A stretch of DNA of 16,808 bases from Candidatus Thorarchaeota archaeon (GTDB lineage: Archaea > Asgardarchaeota > Thorarchaeia > Thorarchaeales > Thorarchaeaceae), in assembly GCA_016839245.1 (NCBI GenBank), contig JAEOUN010000037.1, positions 1 through 16,808 of the forward strand. Reading direction: 5' to 3'. Made by a program: the position numbers and the translations under genes. Positions 1 through 6,553 of this stretch are shown in pieces; position 1 is the stretch's first letter, and every line of letters starts with the position of its first letter. The notes below the pieces were generated by a model. That model saw nothing but the letters and a program-made list of their open reading frames with translations, had not been told where the DNA came from and searched no databases.

Positions 1-1561
1 ATTTTCCTTCAGCAAGCTCCTTCATCCGTACCTCGACAATCTCCAGAATCTCAGACTTGAGTTTTCTGCCTTCAGAAAGAATCCGTTCCACTTCTTTTGC
101 GGTCTTATCAACAAAGGTCTTGTCTTTGATGTTGGCAAGGTTAACACGAACATTCAGGGCAGCTCCTTCAATTGCTGCCATGAGCGCATGAGAGGCAACT
201 CCAGCATCCGTGATGGTATTGATATTGCCCTTCTCGGCTGCAACTCGATCGTGTTCCAATGCGCCAAGTGCATGTTTCATAGTTGTTAGAGGCATTTCAG
301 CTGCATGTATGGTTCCTTTCTGAATGATATCTTCCTTCTCTTTCTTTTGAGCATCGGTATCTTCAGGAAGTTTGAAGGCATCCATCACCACATCGAAAGC
401 CTCTGAGTCCTTTTCGATCAAGTCCATTAGGACTCCACGATCATACTCACACGCATGGCGATGTTCTACCATCTCTTCCTTAATACCAGCAAACTTTCTT
501 CCTGATAATGACAGACCAGTCACCATACATACAAGTCCTGCACCAAAGGATCCCATGGCTGCAGCAACACTACCGCCACCAGGAGTGGCCCGTGCACGAC
601 GAACTTCATTGCCAAACTCAATCATAGACATCTCAGTGAAAGTCTTCTTTGTTGGGTCTTGTGCTCCGCCCAGATAATAGAGGTCTAGTATCATAGACTC
701 ATCCAGTTTCTCAGGTTGAAGATAATAACGAAGTGCATCAAGGAGAGCAAAGAGCGGCACCATTCCTACAATCTCGGTCTCGATAACTGTAGCACCAAAT
801 CTGCGAGCCTCGTTCTTGACTACCTCAAACACTTGGTGAATCCTCGTACGTCTTGGATGTGTAAGGTTCAGTGATACCTGAACACAGTTTTTAGCAGGCA
901 AATCCAACCCTATGCCTTGGACATTTGCAAATCCACCTGTTGTACCTCGCACCGCATCAGCACAGGCCTGTGCAACTTCAACTCTTGTTGTATTAAGGTT
1001 GAAATTGATGGCAATCAGGAAGTTTCGCGAACCAGTAGCAGTAGCTCCAGCTGTGGGATGAATCTTGTTCGGACCGTAATCAGGAGTCTTGCTTGGGTCT
1101 GTACCAATGAGGTCTCTCAGACGCTCGAATTCGCCTTCGCGAATATTCGGTAGGTCTACTCTATCTGGACGAGTAGCTGCTTTAGAATATAGATAGACGG
1201 GAACATTGCATTTTTTAGAAAATTCATCAGCGAATTCTTTTGAGAGTTCAATACATTCTCCGACAGTTGTGCCATGAAGTGGAATGAATGGGACTACATC
1301 CACTGCGCCCATCCTTGGGTGTGCACCTTTATGCTTGGTCAAATCAATCTTTTCAACAGCAACTTCCGCAGCTTTCAGAGCTGCATTCTTCACATCTTGA
1401 GGTTCACCAATAAATGTGAAGACAGAACGGTTGTGATCAGGATCGAACTCAATATCAAGAAGACGAACTGTCTCAACGCTCTTGATGGCATCAGCAATAG
1501 CATCAATGACTTCTTTTCTACGACCTTCGGAGAAGTTGGGTACACACTCAACTACTTTCAT
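1..1561 (-). CDS. ftcD: Bifunctional glutamate formimidoyltransferase / formimidotetrahydrofolate cyclodeaminase, 3' end cut by window
   Basis: This gene is open to the left edge, with 520 codons visible. It transfers the formimino group of N-formimino-glutamate to THF, then cyclises it to 5,10-methenyl-THF with release of ammonia, so it joins histidine degradation to the folate pool. The formimidoyltransferase half covers about residues 1-300. It starts MKVVECVPNFSEGR and holds KHKGAHPRMGAVD, where His81 matches the catalytic histidine of the family. The cyclodeaminase half starts near residue 311 with MIEFGNEV and RATPGGGSVAAAMG, and keeps NTITDAGVASHAL near 448-460. Mammalian FTCD is about 540 residues, so only a short C-terminal tail should be missing. 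The ATG follows an AGGTGA ribosome site by 5 nt. It is the last visible gene of a minus-strand one-carbon cluster, 73 bp after a folD. A fused enzyme in a probable archaeon is notable; many prokaryotes carry the two halves as separate proteins. Confidence 0.95.
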   Translation of the reverse strand, partial: MKVVECVPNFSEGRRKEVIDAIADAIKSVETVRLLDIEFDPDHNRSVFTFIGEPQDVKNAALKAAEVAVEKIDLTKHKGAHPRMGAVDVVPFIPLHGTTVGECIELSKEFADEFSKKCNVPVYLYSKAATRPDRVDLPNIREGEFERLRDLIGTDPSKTPDYGPNKIHPTAGATATGSRNFLIAINFNLNTTRVEVAQACADAVRGTTGGFANVQGIGLDLPAKNCVQVSLNLTHPRRTRIHQVFEVVKNEARRFGATVIETEIVGMVPLFALLDALRYYLQPEKLDESMILDLYYLGGAQDPTKKTFTEMSMIEFGNEVRRARATPGGGSVAAAMGSFGAGLVCMVTGLSLSGRKFAGIKEEMVEHRHACEYDRGVLMDLIEKDSEAFDVVMDAFKLPEDTDAQKKEKEDIIQKGTIHAAEMPLTTMKHALGALEHDRVAAEKGNINTITDAGVASHALMAAIEGAALNVRVNLANIKDKTFVDKTAKEVERILSEGRKLKSEILEIVEVRMKELAEGK

Positions 1562-1572
1562 AGGATTCACCT

Positions 1573-1593
1573 AACAACGCTCGTAGCGATGTT
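1573..1593 (-). promoter_or_regulatory. Small hairpin just upstream of the ftcD ribosome-binding site
   Basis: Two 9-base arms (1573-1581 and 1585-1593) pair at 8 of 9 positions around a 3-base loop. On the minus strand a run of six T (1596-1601) lies just upstream, and the ftcD AGGTGA site lies just downstream. It could shape translation of ftcD, or mark a boundary between folD and ftcD transcripts. The T-run precedes the stem, so this is not a classical intrinsic terminator. It may be chance. Confidence 0.25.
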
Positions 1594-1634
1594 GTAAAAA
1601 AGGATTTGGGCGTGCACAATGACGGAGTCAGGTT

Positions 1635-2513
1635 TCAGTCTAATTGATTAATATAGGCATCAACGACGTTTCTAAGAAGCATTGCAGTAGTCATTGGTCC
1701 TACTCCGCCAGGAACGGGAGTGATGCATTGCACCTTCTCCTTAACATTCTCAAAATCAACGTCACCATAGGGAGTTGCTACATCGATAATGACAGCATTT
1801 TCTTTAATCATATCTTTAGTGATAAGAAATGGACCATCATGCGAACATCTTCTTCCAATTGCGGTGATGAGTATATCAGCAGTCTTTGTGAACTTAGATA
1901 TGTCTGCAGTCCGAGAGTGACATATTGTAACTGTTGCGTTTCTGTTCAATAATAAAAAGAGGAGAGGTTTTCCGACAATCGTTGACCGATTAATGATGAC
2001 AGCATGTTTACCTGAGAGATCGTTCATCCCAATCTGATCCAGCATTATGGCAATTCCGTGGGGCGTAGCTGAACTAAGCTGTTCTCCACCATAAAAAAGA
2101 TTGTAGATACTCCTTGATGAAAAACCGTCGACGTCCTTCATTGGAGAAATTGCGTCAATGATGGCTTTTTCATCAATATGATCAGGAAGTGTAAGTTGAA
2201 CCAGAATTCCATTGACTGACTTGTCAACATTTAATCTTTGAATCAAATCCAGTAGCTCGTTCTGAGTTGTCTTTTCGGGAAGATCATAGTGGTCAGAGAG
2301 AATACCAACATTGTTGCAAGCTTTATGCATCATACGGATATACATCTGAGACCCTTCATTTTCACCAACAATGACTGTCACGAGCTTTGGTGATGTCCTG
2401 TGTCCTGCTACCAGTTGTTCGACTTCTGATTGGATCTCAGTTCGTAATTGTTTAGATAGACGCTTTCCGTTGATTATATTGTCTTCACAAATTGGTTTTT
2501 GATCATCAGACAT
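1635..2513 (-). CDS. folD: FolD paralogue A, methylenetetrahydrofolate dehydrogenase/cyclohydrolase with altered active site
   Basis: This 292-residue protein is a full-length FolD paralogue. FolD enzymes interconvert 5,10-methylene-, 5,10-methenyl- and 10-formyl-THF using NAD(P). The fold markers are present: GSQMY with Tyr58, Gln106, DVDGF with Asp127, NRSTIVGKP (174-182) for the nucleotide, and TPVPGGVGPMT near the C-terminus. The catalytic lysine four residues after the tyrosine is replaced by Met62 (codon ATG at 2328-2330; the neighbouring copy has AAA). QLPLP has become QLTLP, and the PxN after DVDGF is SRS. Lysine loss is known to remove cyclohydrolase activity in the family, so this copy may be dehydrogenase-only or a regulatory subunit; that is inference. 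I chose the ATG at 2513 because AGGTG lies 6 nt before it, and copy B aligns from its own start. A GTG at 2522 would abut the previous stop and lies inside that ribosome site. Confidence 0.9.
   Translation of the reverse strand: MSDDQKPICEDNIINGKRLSKQLRTEIQSEVEQLVAGHRTSPKLVTVIVGENEGSQMYIRMMHKACNNVGILSDHYDLPEKTTQNELLDLIQRLNVDKSVNGILVQLTLPDHIDEKAIIDAISPMKDVDGFSSRSIYNLFYGGEQLSSATPHGIAIMLDQIGMNDLSGKHAVIINRSTIVGKPLLFLLLNRNATVTICHSRTADISKFTKTADILITAIGRRCSHDGPFLITKDMIKENAVIIDVATPYGDVDFENVKEKVQCITPVPGGVGPMTTAMLLRNVVDAYINQLD
1975..2075. repeat. 101-bp perfect repeat shared by the two folD genes, copy in paralogue A
   Basis: This block is identical base for base to 2869-2969 (constant offset of 894). 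The first mismatches are 1974/2868 on one side and 2076/2970 on the other. It encodes the segment from about SATPHGI to NRSTIVG, which leads into the cofactor-binding loop. The flanking codons differ at many third positions, so the tract stands out as a probable gene-conversion segment. Confidence 0.85.
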
Positions 2514-2519
2514 CTTAGG

Positions 2520-2524
2520 CACCT
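2520..2524 (-). promoter_or_regulatory. Ribosome-binding site of folD paralogue A, straddling the stop of paralogue B
   Basis: On the minus strand, AGGTG overlaps the TAG stop of the upstream folD and sits 6 nt before the ATG at 2513. It decides that start over a GTG at 2522, and implies translational coupling of the two paralogues. Confidence 0.6.
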
Positions 2525-3410
2525 ATGACTGTTTGTTTTGTGCAGAATATGCATCAATGACATTTCGAAGAAGCATTGTAATTGTCATAGGACCTACTCC
2601 TCCTGGAACAGGAGTGACACATTGTGCCTTGTTCTTCACGTTATCAAAATCCACATCACCATATGGAGTAGCGACATCGATTATCACAGCTCCCTCTTTT
2701 ATCATATCAACAGTGATGAAGAATGGGTCATCATGAGAGGTTCGACGACCAATTGCAGTGATTAGTACATCTGCATCCTTGGTAAATTCTGTAAGATCTG
2801 AGGTTCGTGAGTGACATACTGTCACCGTCGCATTTCTATTGAGAAGGAGAAAGATGAGAGGTTTTCCAACAATCGTTGACCGATTAATGATGACAGCATG
2901 TTTACCTGAGAGATCGTTCATCCCAATCTGATCCAGCATTATGGCAATTCCGTGGGGCGTAGCTGAACTCAGTTGTTCGCCACCATAGAAGAGGTTGTAG
3001 ATATTCGCTGGTGAAAATCCATCTACATCCTTTAGAGGTCTTATTGCTCCAATAATGACTTTTTCATCAATATATTTCGGAAGTGGTAGTTGAACAAGGA
3101 TTCCGTGAACACTTGCATCATTGTTCAATTTGTTGACTAGTTCAAGCAATTCCTTCTGTGTTGTCTTCTCAGGTAGATCATAGTGGTCAGAGAGAATACC
3201 TGCATCACTGCAAGCTTTTCGTTTCATTCGTACATACATCTGGGACCCCTCATCATCTCCAACAATCACTGTCACGAGTTTTGGAGGGGCACCATGTTTT
3301 GCAACTAGTTCTTCCACTTCAATCTTGATCTGGTCTCGAAGCCGCTTTGAAAGCCGCTTTCCCTTGATTACGTGATCTTCACAAATAGGTTTGATATCAT
3401 CATCAGACAC
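2523..3410 (-). CDS. folD: FolD paralogue B, bifunctional methylenetetrahydrofolate dehydrogenase / methenyltetrahydrofolate cyclohydrolase
   Basis: This 295-residue protein is of ordinary FolD length with all catalytic positions intact: Tyr59 and Lys63 in SQMYVRMKRKA, Gln107 in ILVQLPLP, and Asp128 in KDVDGFSPAN. The cofactor loop reads INRSTIVGKP, with Asn where many family members have Gly (GRS). The C-terminal signature is TPVPGGVGPMT. It should interconvert methylene-, methenyl- and 10-formyl-THF between Fhs upstream and FtcD downstream. The start is a GTG, supported by AGGAGA 8 nt before it; that site overlaps the fhs stop codon, so the genes are very likely co-translated. Paralogue A follows with no gap. 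NAD versus NADP preference cannot be told with certainty from the loop. Confidence 0.94.
   Translation of the reverse strand: MSDDDIKPICEDHVIKGKRLSKRLRDQIKIEVEELVAKHGAPPKLVTVIVGDDEGSQMYVRMKRKACSDAGILSDHYDLPEKTTQKELLELVNKLNNDASVHGILVQLPLPKYIDEKVIIGAIRPLKDVDGFSPANIYNLFYGGEQLSSATPHGIAIMLDQIGMNDLSGKHAVIINRSTIVGKPLIFLLLNRNATVTVCHSRTSDLTEFTKDADVLITAIGRRTSHDDPFFITVDMIKEGAVIIDVATPYGDVDFDNVKNKAQCVTPVPGGVGPMTITMLLRNVIDAYSAQNKQS
2869..2969. repeat. 101-bp perfect repeat shared by the two folD genes, copy in paralogue B
   Basis: This is the partner of 1975-2075, a direct repeat at an offset of 894 bp inside homologous genes. Identity extends about 12 bp further at the low-coordinate side after one mismatch. 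It could serve as a substrate for recombination that would fuse the two genes. Confidence 0.85.
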
Positions 3411-3422
3411 TTCAAATATCTC

Positions 3423-5024
3423 CTAGAACACTCCACTAATGTTACCATCTTCATCCAAATCCATGTTTTCAGCCGCTGGATGCTCAGGAAGCCCGGGCAT
3501 GAGATTAATCTCACCCATATAGACCACAACAAAGCCAGCTCCACTGCTCACATCTGCTCCAACAACTTCAACATCAAAATTAGTGGGCCTTCCTTTCAAT
3601 GCTTTGTTATCAGAGAGGCTAAATTGAGTCTTAGCAATGCAGATTGGAAGGTTGCCAAATCCTCTCTTTTCAAGTGAACGAATGCGACTGAGTGACCCTG
3701 TTGTATAATCGATACCTTTTCCACCATAGATTTCTTTGACGACTTTCTCAATCTTTGTCTGAATGGGATCATCAAGACTGTAGGTATAATTGATGGATTT
3801 TACAGGTTGATTCTTGATTGTTTCAATTACAGTCTTCGCTAAATCAATCCCACCTTGAGATCCTTTTGCAAAGACTTCTGAGATCTCAACCTTCACGCCT
3901 CTTTTATCACAATGATCTTCGAGCATCTGCATCTCTTCATCAGTATCATCCGGAAATCTATTGACTGCGACAACAACAGGTACCCCAAAATTACGCATAT
4001 TATCAACGTGCTTCTCTAGGTTGGAAAATCCATATTCCAAAACTCCATGACCATGTTCTTTCAATGCACGAATTGTTGTAATAATGACACAGGCATCAAC
4101 TTTTAGATCTCCAGCCCTAGTCACTACATTGAAGAATTTCTCAGCGCCCAAGTCGGATCCAAACCCAGCCTCTATCACTACATAGTCAAAGAGTCTGAGT
4201 GCAATATCTGTAGCAATTATAGAACTTGTTCCATGAGCGATGTTAGCAAAAGGTCCGGTATGCATAATTGCAGGTGTGCCTTCCATGGTTTGAATCAGGT
4301 TCGGTTTCAATGCATCCCTTAGAAGAACAGCCATGGCGCCTTCAGCCTTCAAATCTCTTGCGAACATATCGTCCAATTGCTCAGATCGTGCAACAAGGAT
4401 GTTTCCAAGCCTTTTCTTCAAGTCTGTATAACCAGTTGAGAGACCAAGTATTGCCATGACCTCTGACGCGGCAGTGATGACAAATGCATCCTCTCGCGGA
4501 AATCCATCAAACCGTCCACCAAGACCAACAATTACCTTTCTCAACGCACGATCGTTCATATCCAAATTTCGTGGCCAATAGGTTCGTCGAATGTCAATTT
4601 CTGGTTGGAGATCGTGATGAACATAATTATCAATCATTGCAGAGAGGAGATTGTGTGCGGCAGATACAGCTGGAAAATCACCGGTGAGAAAGAGATTGAC
4701 CTGCTCAAAAGGTTCAAGTCGAGATTTTCCACCTCCGGCGGCACCACCTTTAATCCCAAAAATTGGACCCAGTGATGGTTGCCGTAGAGTGACCACAGCA
4801 TTATGGCCCAAAGCATTCAATGCCATAGATAGTCCAATTGAATTTGTTGTTTTGCCTTCACCAGCTGGTGTTGGATTAGTCGCAGTTACAAGAATGAGCT
4901 TCCCTTTTCGTTTCCCAAGGCTCTTTCTTATATTCAGATTAATCTTGGCTATGAACTGCCCATAGGTCTCCAAATATTGTTCGTCTATTCCAGCTTTTTT
5001 CGCAACATCTACGATAGGAATCAT
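3423..5024 (-). CDS. fhs: Formate-tetrahydrofolate ligase (10-formyl-THF synthetase)
   Basis: This enzyme joins formate to THF with ATP, giving 10-formyl-THF; the reverse direction can make ATP. The protein is 533 residues, against about 555 in typical bacterial enzymes. Visible motifs are the ATP loop TPAGEGKTT (52-60), PSLGPIFGIKGGAAGGG, GPFANIAHG, EAGFGSDLGAEKF and TIRALKEHGHG, and the C-terminus MPGLPEHPAAENMDLDEDG. Small departures from textbook signatures are RQPSLGP rather than REPSLGP, GGGK rather than GGGY, and HGHG rather than HGG. The frame stays open 133 codons further upstream, but that stretch overlaps the divergent RuBisCO-like gene and has no Fhs similarity. GGTGAG lies 12 nt before the chosen ATG and 6 nt before a TTG at 5030, which would add two residues. 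It is the first gene of the cluster fhs-folD-folD-ftcD. Confidence 0.95.
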   Translation of the reverse strand: MIPIVDVAKKAGIDEQYLETYGQFIAKINLNIRKSLGKRKGKLILVTATNPTPAGEGKTTNSIGLSMALNALGHNAVVTLRQPSLGPIFGIKGGAAGGGKSRLEPFEQVNLFLTGDFPAVSAAHNLLSAMIDNYVHHDLQPEIDIRRTYWPRNLDMNDRALRKVIVGLGGRFDGFPREDAFVITAASEVMAILGLSTGYTDLKKRLGNILVARSEQLDDMFARDLKAEGAMAVLLRDALKPNLIQTMEGTPAIMHTGPFANIAHGTSSIIATDIALRLFDYVVIEAGFGSDLGAEKFFNVVTRAGDLKVDACVIITTIRALKEHGHGVLEYGFSNLEKHVDNMRNFGVPVVVAVNRFPDDTDEEMQMLEDHCDKRGVKVEISEVFAKGSQGGIDLAKTVIETIKNQPVKSINYTYSLDDPIQTKIEKVVKEIYGGKGIDYTTGSLSRIRSLEKRGFGNLPICIAKTQFSLSDNKALKGRPTNFDVEVVGADVSSGAGFVVVYMGEINLMPGLPEHPAAENMDLDEDGNISGVF

Positions 5025-5078
5025 TTTCAAATGACACTCACCAGAACCATCTATTGAATTTCCAATACTACGAACCTT

Positions 5079-5089
5079 GATAAAATCAG
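5079..5089 (-). promoter_or_regulatory. Possible TATA-like box for the fhs-folD-folD-ftcD cluster
   Basis: On the minus strand, GATTTTATCAA lies about 60 bp before the fhs start. A transcript beginning about 25 bp downstream would carry a short leader containing the GGTGAG site. The match to an archaeal TATA box is modest, and the 162-bp divergent spacer must hold promoters in both directions. Confidence 0.25.
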
Positions 5090-5158
5090 CTCTATGACGA
5101 TTGGCCATATTCCATCCGTGGCTAAAACAAGATTTCTGCAAAAGAACATAAGGCAGGG

Positions 5159-5166
5159 AGTATATT
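5159..5166 (+). promoter_or_regulatory. Possible TATA box for the RuBisCO-like gene
   Basis: AGTATATT is centred about 24 bp before the ATG at 5187. At the usual archaeal spacing, transcription would start at or next to the ATG, giving a leaderless message. The weak Shine-Dalgarno match before this ATG agrees with that. No clear BRE is visible. Confidence 0.35.
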
Positions 5167-5186
5167 CGAGTAGCTGGTTGATTGCG

Positions 5187-6500
5187 ATGAAAAGAGTGCC
5201 ACTCGATTCTCTTCCAGATGCACTTCCTGATGCTATTGATGAAGATCGATATGTAATTTGTACCTACTATGTTGGACTCCCTCCGTTCATGGATGCCAGA
5301 GAATTGGCTCAGTTTGCAGCCATCGAACAAAGCACAGGGACATGGGTTCCGGTACCGGGAGAAACTCCTGAAGTCAGAAAACGGCATGTAGCCAAAGTGA
5401 TTGGTATCTATGAAGTACCGCAATACGAGTACAGTCTACCTAAAGATATTGACCGAAGAGAGTACATCATGCAGATTGCATTTCCCTGGGAAAACTTTGG
5501 ACAACAAATTCCTATGTTATTCAGTACAGTGATAGGAAATGTATCGCTCTATGGCAGGATCAAATGCCTTGACATGAAGTTTCCAAAGAGCTGGCTGAAA
5601 GGATTCAAAGGACCAAAATTTGGCATTGAAGGCCTAAGGAAACTATTGAAGATCAAGGACAGGCCAATATTGAACAATATGATCAAACCGTGTGTCTACA
5701 CATCGGCCAAAGTAGGTGCTGGACTCTGTTACGAGGCTGCTGTGGGAGGTGCAGATATAGTCAAGGATGATGAGCTCCTAGCTGATGCTTCATTTAATAC
5801 CCTTGAAGAGAGAATTCCACTATTCATGGAAGCAATTGACCGAGCAGATGCAGAGAAAGGAGAGAAGACACTCTATACAGTGAATATCACTGATAGTGTG
5901 CCAAAATTGTTTGAGAATGCTGAGAGAGCCATCGAACTTGGGGCAAATGGACTCATGATGAACTTTCTTGCAATTGGATATTCAGCATTCCGGCATGTTT
6001 GTGAGGATCCCTCAATTAATGTTCCAATCTTAGCCCATATGGATGTCACTGGAGCAATGTCATATTCCCCAATTGTAGGTATCTCAAATAATATTGTGAC
6101 AGGAAAATTGCCACGCATCTGTGGCTCGGATATTACAGTATTCCCAGCACCATATGGAAAAGCGCCAGTCCTAAAAGAACGGTATCTCCATGTTGCACAT
6201 GATATGACAATGCCCTTACATCACATAAAGGCAACAGCACCAATGCCCAGTGGCGGAATCAGTCAAGGACATGTCGAAGAGGTTATTGACGACCTCGGTT
6301 ATGATATTATCATTGGAGCAGGTGGTGCCATCCATGCGCATCCGAATGGACCAAGAGCAGGAGCTATGGCATTCAGACAAGCAATTGATGCAAAGATGCA
6401 AGGCATTTCAGTGAGCAAGTATGCAAAAGAGGAAGGACACGAATTCCTCAAGGCAGCAATGGATGCGTGGGGCTCTGGAAAAACTGGTGCAGATTTATAG
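5187..6500 (+). CDS. RuBisCO-like protein (form IV type)
   Basis: This 437-residue protein has the full RuBisCO large-subunit layout. Retained positions (spinach numbering in brackets) are Glu47 (60), Thr52 (65), Trp53 (66), Asn118 (123), Lys167 (175), the metal-binding KDDE at 193-196 (201-204), His284 (294), Lys325 (334), SGG at 355-357 (379-381) and the glycine pair 379-380. Replaced are Lys177 by Cys169, Arg295 by Met285 and His327 by Val318. The carbamate/metal site is therefore kept while several substrate-binding residues are lost, which points to an enolase- or isomerase-like relative rather than a CO2-fixing carboxylase. The true substrate is unknown. I chose ATG 5187 because homology begins there; the frame extends to 5094, but the extra 31 residues match nothing I recognise. 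It is divergent from fhs across 162 bp and is followed after 53 bp by a toroid protein. Confidence 0.88.
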   Translation: MKRVPLDSLPDALPDAIDEDRYVICTYYVGLPPFMDARELAQFAAIEQSTGTWVPVPGETPEVRKRHVAKVIGIYEVPQYEYSLPKDIDRREYIMQIAFPWENFGQQIPMLFSTVIGNVSLYGRIKCLDMKFPKSWLKGFKGPKFGIEGLRKLLKIKDRPILNNMIKPCVYTSAKVGAGLCYEAAVGGADIVKDDELLADASFNTLEERIPLFMEAIDRADAEKGEKTLYTVNITDSVPKLFENAERAIELGANGLMMNFLAIGYSAFRHVCEDPSINVPILAHMDVTGAMSYSPIVGISNNIVTGKLPRICGSDITVFPAPYGKAPVLKERYLHVAHDMTMPLHHIKATAPMPSGGISQGHVEEVIDDLGYDIIIGAGGAIHAHPNGPRAGAMAFRQAIDAKMQGISVSKYAKEEGHEFLKAAMDAWGSGKTGADL

Positions 6501-6553
6501 AATAAAACTAGTAGAGAGAGAGCTTAATACGAAATAACACTCAATGGTATAGT

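Noticed and set aside
1573..1601. Intrinsic terminator between folD and ftcD
   Set aside because: On the coding strand the T-run comes before the hairpin rather than after it, so the usual stem-then-T order is absent.
1635..2513. folD paralogue A as a pseudogene
   Set aside because: The frame is intact over its full length, with its own ribosome site and most family motifs; only selected active-site positions changed.
2514..2522. GTG start for folD paralogue A directly after the upstream stop
   Set aside because: The GTG is part of the AGGTG ribosome site for the ATG at 2513, and the paralogue alignment starts at that ATG.
5094..5186. Upstream start for the RuBisCO-like protein
   Set aside because: The extra 31 residues match nothing in the family and would leave little room for two divergent promoters; homology begins after 5187.
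5025..5423. 133-residue upstream extension of the fhs reading frame
   Set aside because: It runs into the oppositely oriented RuBisCO-like gene, shows no formate-THF ligase similarity, and ribosome-site evidence points to 5024 or 5030.
5187..6500. A CO2-fixing form I, II or III RuBisCO
   Set aside because: Positions of Lys177, Arg295 and His327 are replaced by Cys, Met and Val, which is not compatible with known carboxylating enzymes.
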